This document shows, one piece after another, positions 7,310-15,187 of a stretch of 19,798 nt of DNA. Position 1 is the stretch's first letter, and each line of letters starts with the position of its first letter. A program made the translations under genes and the position numbers. The DNA comes from DASVBJ01 sp036375895 (lineage in GTDB: Bacteria > Actinomycetota > Actinomycetes > JACCUZ01), in NCBI GenBank assembly GCA_036375895.1, contig DASVBJ010000195.1:1-19798 (forward strand). Reading direction: 5' to 3'. The notes beneath the pieces are model-generated. The model saw nothing but the letters and a program-made list of their open reading frames with translations. It was not told the origin of the DNA and did no database searches.

Positions 7310-8032
7310 ATGTCCACCATCGCTGCACGCCCCCCGGCCGTCCGCGCCGCGGCCACGCTCCTCGCCACGCTGCTGGCGGCGCTCACCCTGCTCGCCACGG
7401 CCGGCTCGGCCGAGGCCGCCAGCTACCGCTACTGGGGCTTCTACACCTGGACCAACGGGACCTGGACCTTCGCCACCAAGGGCCCCGACCAGACCAAGCC
7501 CGCTGACGGCGCCGTCGACGGCTGGCGGTTCGCCGTCTCCGCCGAGTCGGGGTCACCGCGCACCCCGCGCGCCGACGGCGACTTCGACGCGATCTGCGCG
7601 AGCACGAAGGCCGCCACCGGCAAGAAGCGGGTGGCCGTCGTCATCGACGCCGGCCTGCCGGCGGACGCGCCCGCCGGTGAGAAGCCCCCGGCCGCCCGCG
7701 GTGCCTGCGCGCTCGTCGACGCCACCGCGTCCAGCGCCCAGGTCCTCTCCGCCGTCGCGAAGACCCGGGTCGAGAAGGGACTGGTCTGCGGCATCGACGG
7801 CTACCCGTCCACCGGCTGCGGCGACCAGACCGACGCCACGCCGCCCGCCACCCCGGACGCGCAGGTCCGGCTCGCCCTCCCGGCCGCGGCAGCGGACAAG
7901 CCGTCGTCCGGCGACGACGGCTCCGGCCCGCCCTGGGCCGGCATCGCGGTGGCCGCCGTGCTCGTCGCGGCGCTCGCGGGCGCGGGCGTCTGGCGGGCCC
8001 GCGGGGCCGCCCGGAGCGGTGCCGGGTCATGA
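7310..8032 (+). CDS. SCO2322 family secreted/anchored protein of the B12 ECF operon
   Basis: 240 residues. ATG at 7310 has GAAAGG five bases upstream and starts a signal peptide (hydrophobic about 12-30, AGSAEA-A cleavage area). The mature protein begins SYRYWGFYTW, the hallmark of the SCO2322 family. Four cysteines follow (C96, C133, C160, C170). A Pro/Ala/Asp linker leads to one C-terminal membrane helix (about 205-224) with a basic cytoplasmic end. The protein is therefore displayed outside and anchored by its C-terminus. It is first in the riboswitch operon and overlaps the EcfT gene by four bases (ATGA). Family function is not established. Capturing the transported corrinoid or precursor for the ECF transporter is a reasonable inference, because the core ECF complex has no solute-binding protein. 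Confidence 0.8.
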   Translation: MSTIAARPPAVRAAATLLATLLAALTLLATAGSAEAASYRYWGFYTWTNGTWTFATKGPDQTKPADGAVDGWRFAVSAESGSPRTPRADGDFDAICASTKAATGKKRVAVVIDAGLPADAPAGEKPPAARGACALVDATASSAQVLSAVAKTRVEKGLVCGIDGYPSTGCGDQTDATPPATPDAQVRLALPAAAADKPSSGDDGSGPPWAGIAVAAVLVAALAGAGVWRARGAARSGAGS

Positions 8033-9162
8033 CCCCCGTCGGCCTGCTGCCCCGGCACCTGCACCCCGGTGCGTGGTGGCTGTGGGCGGCCGGGCTGGCC
8101 ACCGCCGCCAGCCGGACGACGAACCCGCTGCTGCTGGCCCTGGTCGTGGCCGTGGCCGGGTTCGTCGTCTCGGCCCGGCGTCCGGCGACGCCGTGGGGCA
8201 GCTCGTACGGCGCGTTCGTCCGCCTCGGCCTCGTCATCGTCGCCATCCGGGTCGTCATGGGTGCGCTGTTCGGCGTCACCCAGGGCACCCACGTCCTGTT
8301 CACGCTGCCCGAGCTGCCACTGCCGGCGTGGGCCAGCGGGGTCCGGCTCGGCGGGCCGGTCACCCTCGAGAGCGTCCTCGCCGCCGTCTACGACGGCATG
8401 CGACTGGCCGCCGTGATCGTCTGTGTGGGGGCGGCGAACGCGCTGGTGCCACCGGCCCGGCTGCTGCGGTGCGTGCCCGCCGCGCTCTACGAGGCCGGCG
8501 TCGCGGTCGTCGTGGCCCTCACCCTCGCGCCGCAGCTCGTGCGCGCCACCGGCCGGGTGCGCGAGGCGCGCCGCCTGCGCGGCCGGAGCAACCGGGGACT
8601 GCGCGGCCTGCGCGGCATCGCCGTCCCGGTGCTCGAGGGCGCGCTCGAGCGGTCCCTGGACCTCGCCGCCGCCATGGACTCCCGCGGCTACGGCCGCCGG
8701 GCCGCCGTGCCGGCGGCGGTCCGCCGCACCACCGGCGGGCTCGTGCTCGCCGGGCTGCTCGGCGTGTGCGCTGGCGTCTACGGGCTCCTCGACGCGGGCT
8801 CGCCCCCGGCCCTGGGGCTGCCGCTGCTCGTCGCCGGGGTGCTGCTGGCGGGCACCGGGACCGCCGTGGCGGGCCGGCGGGTGCGGCGCACCCGCTACCG
8901 GCCCGACCCGTGGGCGCTGCCGGAGTGGCTCACGACCGCCTCCGGTGCGGTCGCGGCCGGCTGCACCGTCGCCGCTGCCCTGCTCGGCACGCTCGCCCTG
9001 ACGCCGACCGTGTCCCCGCTGGTCTGGCCGCAGCTGCCGGTGCTGCCGGCTGCCGGTGTGCTGGCCGCGCTGCTGCCCGTGGTCGTCGCTCCCCTGCCCC
9101 CGTCCCCGGCCGGCGCGCAGGCCGCGCCCGGCCCGACCAGCCCGAGAGCGGAGGCCGCGTGA
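8029..9162 (+). CDS. ECF transporter T component (EcfT/CbiQ family)
   Basis: 377 residues, mostly hydrophobic, with about eight membrane helices. The cytoplasmic coupling region has the two short Arg motifs of EcfT proteins: REARRLRG (about 179-186) and the conserved LERSLDLAAAMDSRGYG segment (about 209-225) ending in SRGYG. These helices dock onto the two ATPase domains. The gene overlaps both neighbours (ATGA at the start, GTGA at the end). It is longer than typical CbiQ (about 230-270 residues) through an extra C-terminal membrane region with a Pro/Ala-rich tail. It should form the energising module with the next gene product and hold the S component encoded after it. Confidence 0.88.
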   Translation: MTPVGLLPRHLHPGAWWLWAAGLATAASRTTNPLLLALVVAVAGFVVSARRPATPWGSSYGAFVRLGLVIVAIRVVMGALFGVTQGTHVLFTLPELPLPAWASGVRLGGPVTLESVLAAVYDGMRLAAVIVCVGAANALVPPARLLRCVPAALYEAGVAVVVALTLAPQLVRATGRVREARRLRGRSNRGLRGLRGIAVPVLEGALERSLDLAAAMDSRGYGRRAAVPAAVRRTTGGLVLAGLLGVCAGVYGLLDAGSPPALGLPLLVAGVLLAGTGTAVAGRRVRRTRYRPDPWALPEWLTTASGAVAAGCTVAAALLGTLALTPTVSPLVWPQLPVLPAAGVLAALLPVVVAPLPPSPAGAQAAPGPTSPRAEAA

Positions 9163-10772
9163 TCCGGTTCGAGGGCGTCACCGTGCGCTACCCCGGCAGT
9201 CACGGGCCGGCCCTGCGCGACGTCGACCTGCACGTGCCGGAGGGCGAGCTGTGCCTGGTCGTCGGGCGCACCGGCTCCGGCAAGTCGACGCTGCTGCGGG
9301 CGGTCAACGGGCTGGTCCCGCACTTCACCGGGGGCACCCTCTCCGGCCGGGTCACCGTGGCCGGCCGGGACACCCGCACCCACCCGCCCCGCGACCTCGC
9401 CGACGTGGTCGGCGTCGTCGGGCAGGACCCGGCCGCGGGGTTCGTCACGGACGTCGTCGAGGAGGAGCTCGCCTACGGGATGGAGTCCCTCGCGGTGCCG
9501 GCCGACGTCATGCGCCGGCGGGTGGAGGAGACGCTCGACCTGCTCGGCCTCACCGACGTACGGCACCGGCCGCTCTCCACGCTGTCGGCCGGGCAGCAGC
9601 AGCGGGTGGCCATCGGCTCGGTGCTCTCGGCCCACCCGCGGGTGCTGGTGCTGGACGAGCCGACCTCGGCCCTCGACCCGGCCGCCGCGGAGGAGGTGCT
9701 CGCCGCCCTGCAGCGCCTCGTGCACGACCTCGGCCTGACCGTGCTGCTCGCCGAGCACCGGCTGGAGCGGGTCGTGCAGTACGCCGACCGCGTGGTGCAC
9801 GTGCCCGGCGACGGCGCCCCGCTCGTCGTCGGCGACCCGGCCGACGTGATGGCCGGCTCCCCCGTCGTCCCCCCGGTCGTCGCCCTGGGCCGGCTGGCCG
9901 GGTGGTCCCCGTTGCCGCTGTCGGTGCGCGACGCCCGTCGGCGCGCGGGCGCGCTGCGGGAGCGCCTCGACCTGGCCACCGCGCCGGCGCGCACCGCACC
10001 CGAGGTGGGACGGCCGGTGGCCGCGGCCCGGGGACTGGTGGTGCGGTTCCCCGGGACGACCGCGCTGCGCGGCGTCGACCTCGACGTACGCGCCGGCGAG
10101 GTGATCGCCCTCATGGGTCGCAACGGGGCCGGCAAGTCGACCCTGCTGCGCGGGTTCGTCGGGCTCACGTCGCCGTCGGCGGGCCAGGTGACCGTGGGCG
10201 ACGCGGCACCGGACCGACTGCCCGCGGCCGACCTCGTGCGCCGGGCGGGGCTGGTGCCGCAGGTGCCCGGTGACCTGCTGTACGCCGACAGCGTGGCGGA
10301 GGAGTGCGCAGACGCCGACCGCGAGTCGGGGGCGCCGCGTGGCACCTGCGCCCGGCTGCTCGCCCGACTCGCCCCGGAGGTGGCCCCGGACACGCATCCC
10401 CGCGACCTGTCGGAGGGGCAGCGGCTCGCCCTGGCCCTCGCGGTCGTGGTCGCCGCCCGGCCGCCGCTGGTGCTGCTGGACGAGCCGACCCGCGGGCTGG
10501 ACTACACCGCCAAGGCCCGCCTCGTCGGCGTCCTGCGCGAGCTGGCCGGGGACGGGCTGGCCGTCGTCCTCGCCACCCACGACGTCGAGCTGGCCGCCGA
10601 CGTCTCCGACCGCACGGTCGTGCTGGCCGACGGCGAGATCGTCGCCGACGGCCCGACCCCGGAGGTGGTGGTCGCCTCCCCGGTGTTCGCCCCGCAGGTC
10701 GCGAAGATCCTGGCGCCGCTGCCCTGGCTCACGGTGCGCGAGGTCGCCGACGCGCTGGCGGCCGCGTCGTGA
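9159..10772 (+). CDS. ECF transporter ATPase with two fused nucleotide-binding domains
   Basis: 537 residues from the GTG at 9159, which overlaps the EcfT stop (GTGA). The first NBD has Walker A GRTGSGKST (36-44), signature LSAGQ (142-146) and Walker B LVLDEPTSALD (D166, E167). The second has Walker A GRNGAGKST (320-328), signature LSEGQ (417-421) and Walker B LLDEPTRGLD (D441, E442). Both domains keep all key residues, so two working ATP sites can form within one chain. It replaces the separate EcfA/EcfA' pair of Firmicutes. It drives the transporter made with the flanking EcfT and S component. The same frame stays open far upstream through the preceding genes, but that sequence is unrelated and is not part of the protein. 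Confidence 0.93.
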   Translation: MIRFEGVTVRYPGSHGPALRDVDLHVPEGELCLVVGRTGSGKSTLLRAVNGLVPHFTGGTLSGRVTVAGRDTRTHPPRDLADVVGVVGQDPAAGFVTDVVEEELAYGMESLAVPADVMRRRVEETLDLLGLTDVRHRPLSTLSAGQQQRVAIGSVLSAHPRVLVLDEPTSALDPAAAEEVLAALQRLVHDLGLTVLLAEHRLERVVQYADRVVHVPGDGAPLVVGDPADVMAGSPVVPPVVALGRLAGWSPLPLSVRDARRRAGALRERLDLATAPARTAPEVGRPVAAARGLVVRFPGTTALRGVDLDVRAGEVIALMGRNGAGKSTLLRGFVGLTSPSAGQVTVGDAAPDRLPAADLVRRAGLVPQVPGDLLYADSVAEECADADRESGAPRGTCARLLARLAPEVAPDTHPRDLSEGQRLALALAVVVAARPPLVLLDEPTRGLDYTAKARLVGVLRELAGDGLAVVLATHDVELAADVSDRTVVLADGEIVADGPTPEVVVASPVFAPQVAKILAPLPWLTVREVADALAAAS

Positions 10773-11587
10773 GGCCAGCCGGGACCCGCGACGTCGTCGC
10801 CCTGCGGCTCCGGCCGCGCTCGGTCGCCGCCGTCGGCCTCTGCTCGCTGGTCGGGCTGGTCGCCTTCGTCTGGCCGCTGTTCGTCGACCCCGGCGCCGGC
10901 ATCGGCCACGACCGGGACGCGCCGTGGCTGTTCGTCCTGCTGCTGCCGCTGCTGCTCGGGGTCGTCCTGGCCGAGATCGCCGACGGGGGCATGGACGCGA
11001 AGGCGGTGGCGCTGCTCGGCGTGCTCGCCGCCGTCGGCGCGGCGCTGCGCCCGCTCTCCGGCGGCGCCACCGGGGCCGAGCTCATCTTCTTCCTGCTGCT
11101 GCTCGCGGGGCGGGTCCTCGGCCCGGCGTTCGGCTTCGTGCTCGGCGCGACGACGCTGTTCGCGAGCGCGCTGCTCACCGCGGGCGTCGGGCCGTGGCTG
11201 CCGTTCCAGATGCTCGGCGCGGCGTGGGTGGCGATGCTCGCCGGGCTGCTGCCGCCGTTGCGCGGGCGGGCCGAGGTGCTGATGCTCGCGGGCTACGGCC
11301 TGGTGGCCGGTCTCGGCTACGGCGTGCTGCTCAACATGTCGTTCTGGCCGTTCGCGACCTACCTCGACTCCTCCCTGTCCTACGTCCCGGGCGACGCGCT
11401 GGCCGACAACCTGGGCCGCTTCCTCGCGTTCGACCTGGCGACCTCGCTCGGCTGGGACCTGGTGCGCGGCGTCACCAACGCCGTGCTGGTCCTGGCGCTC
11501 GGCCGCCCGGTGCTGCTCGCGCTGCGCCGGGCCAGTCGCCGGGCCGCGTTCGAGGCGCCCGTCGGCTTCGCCGCCGCGGAGGCCTGA
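10769..11587 (+). CDS. ECF transporter S (substrate-binding) component, probably for cobalamin or a precursor
   Basis: 272 residues from the GTG at 10769, overlapping the ATPase stop by four bases. There are about six or seven membrane helices. The central region has GAELIFFLLLLAGRVLGP and GPWLPFQMLGAAWVAMLAG, which match the S components found with actinobacterial ECF operons. A small-residue-rich first helix region would contact EcfT. Substrate assignment rests on the cobalamin riboswitch and on the CobU/CobT/CobS genes in the same operon. A corrinoid or the lower ligand dimethylbenzimidazole/alpha-ribazole are the candidates, and the sequence alone does not separate them. No CbiM or CbiN is present, which argues against simple cobalt uptake. 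Confidence 0.82.
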   Translation: MRPAGTRDVVALRLRPRSVAAVGLCSLVGLVAFVWPLFVDPGAGIGHDRDAPWLFVLLLPLLLGVVLAEIADGGMDAKAVALLGVLAAVGAALRPLSGGATGAELIFFLLLLAGRVLGPAFGFVLGATTLFASALLTAGVGPWLPFQMLGAAWVAMLAGLLPPLRGRAEVLMLAGYGLVAGLGYGVLLNMSFWPFATYLDSSLSYVPGDALADNLGRFLAFDLATSLGWDLVRGVTNAVLVLALGRPVLLALRRASRRAAFEAPVGFAAAEA

Positions 11588-11588
11588 G

Positions 11589-12902
11589 GTGCAGGTGCTG
11601 ATGCTGGGCACGGGGGCGGCCGACGGCTGGCCCAACCCGTTCTGCACCTGCGCGTCCTGCGGCGCGCTGCGCCGGGCCGGCGAGACCCGCGGCCAGACGT
11701 CCGCACTGGTCGACGGCACGCTGCTGCTCGACTGCGGGCCGGAGGCGCCGCGTGCCGCGGCGCGGGCCGGGGTGCGGCTGGACGGGGTGCGCCACCTGCT
11801 CGTCACCCACGCCCACCCCGACCACCTCGGCGCGGCCGCCCTGCTCTGGCGCCGCTGGGCCGGCGCCCGCGCGCCCCTCGACGTGGTGGGGCCGCCCGAC
11901 GTCCTCGAGTCGTGCGCCCACTGGCTCGGCCCGGACGACCTCGTCCGGCTGCTGCCCGCCGAGCCGGGGGCGGAGCTCACGCTGGGCGGCTACCACGTGC
12001 GGGCCCTCCCCGCGACCCACGAGACGCCCACCATGCTGTACGACGTGAGAGGTCCCGACGGCACCCGGCTCCTCTACGCCACCGACACCGGGCCGCTCCC
12101 GGCGGCGACGCTGGACGCGGCCACGGGCGCGGCGTACGACCTGGTCCTGCTCGAGGAGACCTTCGGCGACGTCACCGACCACGGCACCGGGCACCTCGAC
12201 CTGACGACGTTCCCGGCGGCGGTGGCCGCGCTGCGCCGCGTCGGCGCCGTCACCGACCGCACCGACCTGGTCGCGGTGCACCTGGGCCACCACAACCCGC
12301 CGACGGCCGAGCTGTCGCGCCGGCTCGCCGCGTGGGGGGCGCGGGTTGTGGTCGACGGCACGGTGCTCGAGGCCGGCGCCGCCCCCGCGACGTCCCGGTC
12401 CGCGACCGAGCCGCACCGCACCCTGGTCCTCGGCGGGGCCCGGTCGGGCAAGTCGGTGGAGGCCGAGCGGCTGCTGGCAGCCGAGCCGTGCGTGACCTAC
12501 GTCGCGACCGCGCGTGACCGGGCCGACGACGGCGAGTGGGCGGACCGGGTCGCCGCGCACCGGGACCGGCGGCCGGACGGCTGGCGCACGCTCGAGACGC
12601 TCGACGTGGCCGGCGCGCTGCGTGCCGCCGAGGGCGCCGTGCTCGTCGACTGCCTCTCGCTGTGGCTCGCGGACGCCCTCGAGCGCGACGACCACGCCGA
12701 GCGGGTCGACGAGCTGGTGGCGGCCTGGCGCGGGACGGCCGCGCGGGTCGTGGCGGTCAGCAACGAGGTGGGCAGCGGGGTGGTGCCGGCCACCGCGTCG
12801 GGGCGCCGCTTCCGCGACGAGCTCGGCCGGCTGAACGCCCGGGTGGCCGCGGCGAGCGACGACGTCCTGCTGATGGTCGCCGGCCGGGCGGTGCGGCTGT
12901 GA
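11589..12902 (+). CDS. cobU: Metallo-beta-lactamase-fold domain fused to CobU (adenosylcobinamide kinase / guanylyltransferase)
   Basis: 437 residues from the GTG at 11589, one base after the S-component stop. Residues 1 to about 265 are an MBL-fold domain with LGTGAADGWPNPFCTCASC at the N-terminus, THAHPDHLG (H74, H76, D78, H79) and later His residues (ATHE; HLGHHNPP). The pattern resembles PhnP-type phosphodiesterases, including the N-terminal Cys pair. Residues about 278-437 are CobU: P-loop GGARSGKS (282-289), DCLSLWLAD, SNEVGSGVVP and FRDELGRLN. CobU phosphorylates adenosylcobinamide and transfers GMP to it, making AdoCbi-GDP for CobS. The MBL part has no proven role; dephosphorylating a nucleotide-loop intermediate is inference. 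Similar fusions exist in other actinomycetes as far as I know. Confidence 0.9.
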   Translation: MQVLMLGTGAADGWPNPFCTCASCGALRRAGETRGQTSALVDGTLLLDCGPEAPRAAARAGVRLDGVRHLLVTHAHPDHLGAAALLWRRWAGARAPLDVVGPPDVLESCAHWLGPDDLVRLLPAEPGAELTLGGYHVRALPATHETPTMLYDVRGPDGTRLLYATDTGPLPAATLDAATGAAYDLVLLEETFGDVTDHGTGHLDLTTFPAAVAALRRVGAVTDRTDLVAVHLGHHNPPTAELSRRLAAWGARVVVDGTVLEAGAAPATSRSATEPHRTLVLGGARSGKSVEAERLLAAEPCVTYVATARDRADDGEWADRVAAHRDRRPDGWRTLETLDVAGALRAAEGAVLVDCLSLWLADALERDDHAERVDELVAAWRGTAARVVAVSNEVGSGVVPATASGRRFRDELGRLNARVAAASDDVLLMVAGRAVRL

Positions 12903-12940
12903 GGCGCCTCGACCCGACGAGTGAGAGAGGTCCTGACCGC

Positions 12941-12976
12941 ATGCACCTTCCGGAGCCCCCGGGGGCGACCCGATGA
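12941..12976 (+). CDS. Possible 11-residue leader peptide coupled to cobT
   Basis: ATG at 12941 is preceded by AGAGAGG (12924-12930). It opens an 11-codon frame (MHLPEPPGATR) whose TGA overlaps the cobT ATG as ATGA. cobT itself has only a weak ribosome-binding site, so ribosomes finishing this peptide could re-start on cobT. This is the only break (70 bp) in an otherwise tightly packed operon. It could be chance; a short frame with good signals is all that is seen. Confidence 0.3.
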   Translation: MHLPEPPGATR

Positions 12977-14040
12977 GCGGCCTCGACCTCGACGCGGTGG
13001 CCGCCCGGGTCGGCCGCCCGGACCAGCGCGCCCGCGAGGAGGCCCGCGCCCGCCAGCTGCGGCTCACCAAGCCGGCCGGCGCGCTCGGGCGGCTCGAGGA
13101 CCTCTCGGTGTGGCTCGCCGGCGTGCAGGGCCGCTGCCCGACCCGACCACTGGACCGGGTGCGGGTGGTGCTGTTCGCCGGCGACCACGGCATCGCCGGC
13201 TCCGGCGTGTCGGCCTACCCGCCGGAGGTCACCGCGCAGATGGTGCGCAACTTCCTGGCCGGGGGCGCCGCGGTCAACGTGCTGGCCCGGCTCGCCGGGG
13301 CGCAGGTGCGGGTCGTCGACCTGGCCGTGGACGCCGACCTGACCGACCTGCCCGCGGACGTGACGCGCTACAAGGTACGCCGGGGCAGCGGCCGCATCGA
13401 CGTCGAGGACGCCCTCACCGGCGCCGAGGCCGAGCAGGCGGTCCGGGTCGGCATGGCCCTCGCCGACGAGGAGATCGACGCCGGGGCCAACCTGCTCGTC
13501 ACCGGCGACATGGGGATCGGGAACACGACGCCGGCCGCGGCGCTCGTCGGGGCGCTCACCGGCTGCAACGCGGCCGAGGTCGTCGGGCGGGGCACCGGCA
13601 TCGACGACGCGACGTGGATGCGCAAGTGCGCGGCCGTGCGTGATGCCATGCGCCGGGCCCGTCCGGTGCTCGGCGACCAGGTGCGGCTGCTGGCTACTGC
13701 CGGCGGCGCGGACTTCGCGGCGATGACCGGGTTCCTGCTCCAGGCGGCAGCCCGGCGTACGCCCGTGGTGCTCGACGGGGTGATGTCCGGGGCGTGCGCG
13801 CTCGTCGCGCACCGGCTGGCGTTCCGGGCCGCCGACTGGTGGCTCGCCGGCCACCGGTCGACGGAGCCGGCCCACGCGAAGGCCCTCGACCGGCTCTCGC
13901 TCGAGCCGGTGCTGGACATGGGGCTGCGCCTCGGCGAGGGCAGCGGCGCGCTGCTCGCGGTGCCGGTGCTGCGGGCGGCGGGCGCGACGCTGTCCGAGAT
14001 GGCCACCTTCGACGAGGCCGGCGTCAGCGACCGTGCCTGA
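12973..14040 (+). CDS. cobT: Nicotinate-nucleotide:dimethylbenzimidazole phosphoribosyltransferase
   Basis: 355 residues, normal for CobT. The N-terminal LTKPAGALGRLE, FAGDHGI, YPPEVTAQMVRNFLAGGAAVN, TGDMGIGNTTPAAAL and ATAGGADFAAMTGFLL segments are diagnostic. The catalytic glutamate sits in LGEGSGA (E322), corresponding to E317 of the Salmonella enzyme. CobT transfers ribose-phosphate from nicotinate mononucleotide to dimethylbenzimidazole, giving alpha-ribazole-5'-phosphate, the lower-ligand part of B12. It lies 70 bp after the MBL-CobU gene and overlaps cobS by eight bases. Cytoplasmic. Confidence 0.96.
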   Translation: MSGLDLDAVAARVGRPDQRAREEARARQLRLTKPAGALGRLEDLSVWLAGVQGRCPTRPLDRVRVVLFAGDHGIAGSGVSAYPPEVTAQMVRNFLAGGAAVNVLARLAGAQVRVVDLAVDADLTDLPADVTRYKVRRGSGRIDVEDALTGAEAEQAVRVGMALADEEIDAGANLLVTGDMGIGNTTPAAALVGALTGCNAAEVVGRGTGIDDATWMRKCAAVRDAMRRARPVLGDQVRLLATAGGADFAAMTGFLLQAAARRTPVVLDGVMSGACALVAHRLAFRAADWWLAGHRSTEPAHAKALDRLSLEPVLDMGLRLGEGSGALLAVPVLRAAGATLSEMATFDEAGVSDRA

Positions 14041-14782
14041 GGGGCTGCGGCTGGCGATCGGCCTGCTGACGGTGGTGCCCGTGGGCCGGCCGCGCGCGGT
14101 GGGCCGGCCGACCGCGGGACGGGCGATGCTCTGGGCGCCGGGCGTCGGCCTGCTGCTCGGGCTCGTCGGCGCCGGGGTGATGCGGGCGTCGCTCGCCGTC
14201 GGGCACCCGCGGCCGCTCGCCGCGGCCCTCGCGATCGGGGCGCTCGCGGCGCTCACCCGAGGCCTGCACCTCGACGGCCTCGCCGACACCGCCGACGGGC
14301 TGGGCAGCGGCCGGCCGTCCGCGGAGGCGCTGGCCGTGATGCGGTCCGGAGACGTCGGGCCGTTCGGGGTCACGGCCGTGGTGCTGGCGCTGGTGTGCCA
14401 GACCTTCGCGCTGGCCGCGGCCGGGCCGTGGGCGCTGGTGGTCGCGGTGCCGACCGGCCGCCTCGCGGTCACCTGGGCCTGCCGGCCGGGCGTGCCGGCA
14501 GCCCGGCCGAACGGGCTCGGCGCGCTGGTCGCAGGCACCGTCCGCGGGCCGGCAGCGGCGGCCCTCACGCTGCTCGTCGCGCTCGGCGCCGCCGGCGCGG
14601 TGTGGCTGGGGGCGGGCCGGCCACCGTGGCTGGGGCCGGTCGCGGTGCTGGCCGCGCTGGTGGTCGCGGACCTGCTTCTGCGCCGGTGCGTGTCCCGCCT
14701 CGGCGGCGTCACCGGTGACGTGCTCGGCGCAGTCGTCGAGGTGGCCACCACGGTGGTCCTCGTCGTGCTCGCGACCCGCTGA
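14033..14782 (+). CDS. cobS: Adenosylcobinamide-GDP ribazoletransferase (cobalamin synthase)
   Basis: 249 residues from the GTG at 14033, within the last codons of cobT. This start gives MPEGLRLAIGLLTVVPVG, the usual CobS N-terminus. It is an integral membrane protein with about six helices. It carries the family motif HLDGLADTADGLG (79-91), whose Asp residues bind metal and substrate, and a C-terminal GGVTGDVLGA motif. CobS joins AdoCbi-GDP from CobU with alpha-ribazole or its phosphate from CobT, the last assembly step of B12. It is the last gene of the riboswitch operon; a convergent gene ends 12 bp beyond it and no terminator is visible in that spacer. Confidence 0.95.
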   Translation: MPEGLRLAIGLLTVVPVGRPRAVGRPTAGRAMLWAPGVGLLLGLVGAGVMRASLAVGHPRPLAAALAIGALAALTRGLHLDGLADTADGLGSGRPSAEALAVMRSGDVGPFGVTAVVLALVCQTFALAAAGPWALVVAVPTGRLAVTWACRPGVPAARPNGLGALVAGTVRGPAAAALTLLVALGAAGAVWLGAGRPPWLGPVAVLAALVVADLLLRRCVSRLGGVTGDVLGAVVEVATTVVLVVLATR

Positions 14783-14794
14783 CCGGCCTCGCCG

Positions 14795-15184
14795 TCACCC
14801 GTCCGACCTGCGCGCGCGGAACGACTCGTAGTCGGCGCGCGACTGCAGGATGCAGAACTCGTTGCCTTCCGGGTCGGCAAGAACGACCCAGGACTCGTCT
14901 CGCGACTGCCCGATGTCGACCTGGCTCGCGCCGAGAGCGAGCGCTCGTTCGACGGCCGCCGGCTGGTCGTCCGGCCTCAGGTCGAGGTGCAGCCGGTTCT
15001 TGTCCCGCTTCGCGGAGCCGGCGTGGGTGAACAGGATGCGGGGCCCCGCCCCGGTCGGGTCCGCGGTCTGGATCGAGTCGGTGTGGTTGGGGACGACCCG
15101 GTAGCCGAGCAGGCCCGCCCAGAACGCGGACACGCGGGCCGGGTCGGTGCAGTCCACGGTGATCGTCTCGATGCCGAGCGCCAT
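14795..15184 (-). CDS. VOC-superfamily (glyoxalase/bleomycin-resistance fold) protein
   Basis: 129 residues with two beta-alpha-beta-beta-beta modules: VDCTDPARVSAFWAGLLGYRV at the start and VLADPEGNEFCIL near the end. Possible metal ligands are H66 (RLHLDL) and E109 (GNEF), as in the actinobacterial glyoxalase-like group. The fold serves isomerases, dioxygenases and drug-binding proteins, so the substrate is unknown. It begins 3 nt after the stop of the secreted CxxC-protein gene on the same strand, so it may be the last gene of the peptide operon. It may also be an unrelated follower, because such small VOC genes are common and mobile. Its ribosome-binding site is weak (AGG 3 nt before the ATG). 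Confidence 0.85.
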   Translation of the reverse strand: MALGIETITVDCTDPARVSAFWAGLLGYRVVPNHTDSIQTADPTGAGPRILFTHAGSAKRDKNRLHLDLRPDDQPAAVERALALGASQVDIGQSRDESWVVLADPEGNEFCILQSRADYESFRARRSDG

Positions 15185-15187
15185 GGC

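Noticed and set aside
7053..9158. An open frame running from the riboswitch into the ECF ATPase, suggesting a 1239-residue protein
   Set aside because: The first 700 residues are Pro/Arg/Ala-rich shadow sequence over the riboswitch and two well-supported genes; the ATPase begins at the GTG at 9159.
8895..10580. A 561-codon minus-strand frame over the ECF ATPase
   Set aside because: No ribosome-binding site or recognisable domain; it mirrors the codon bias of the real gene.
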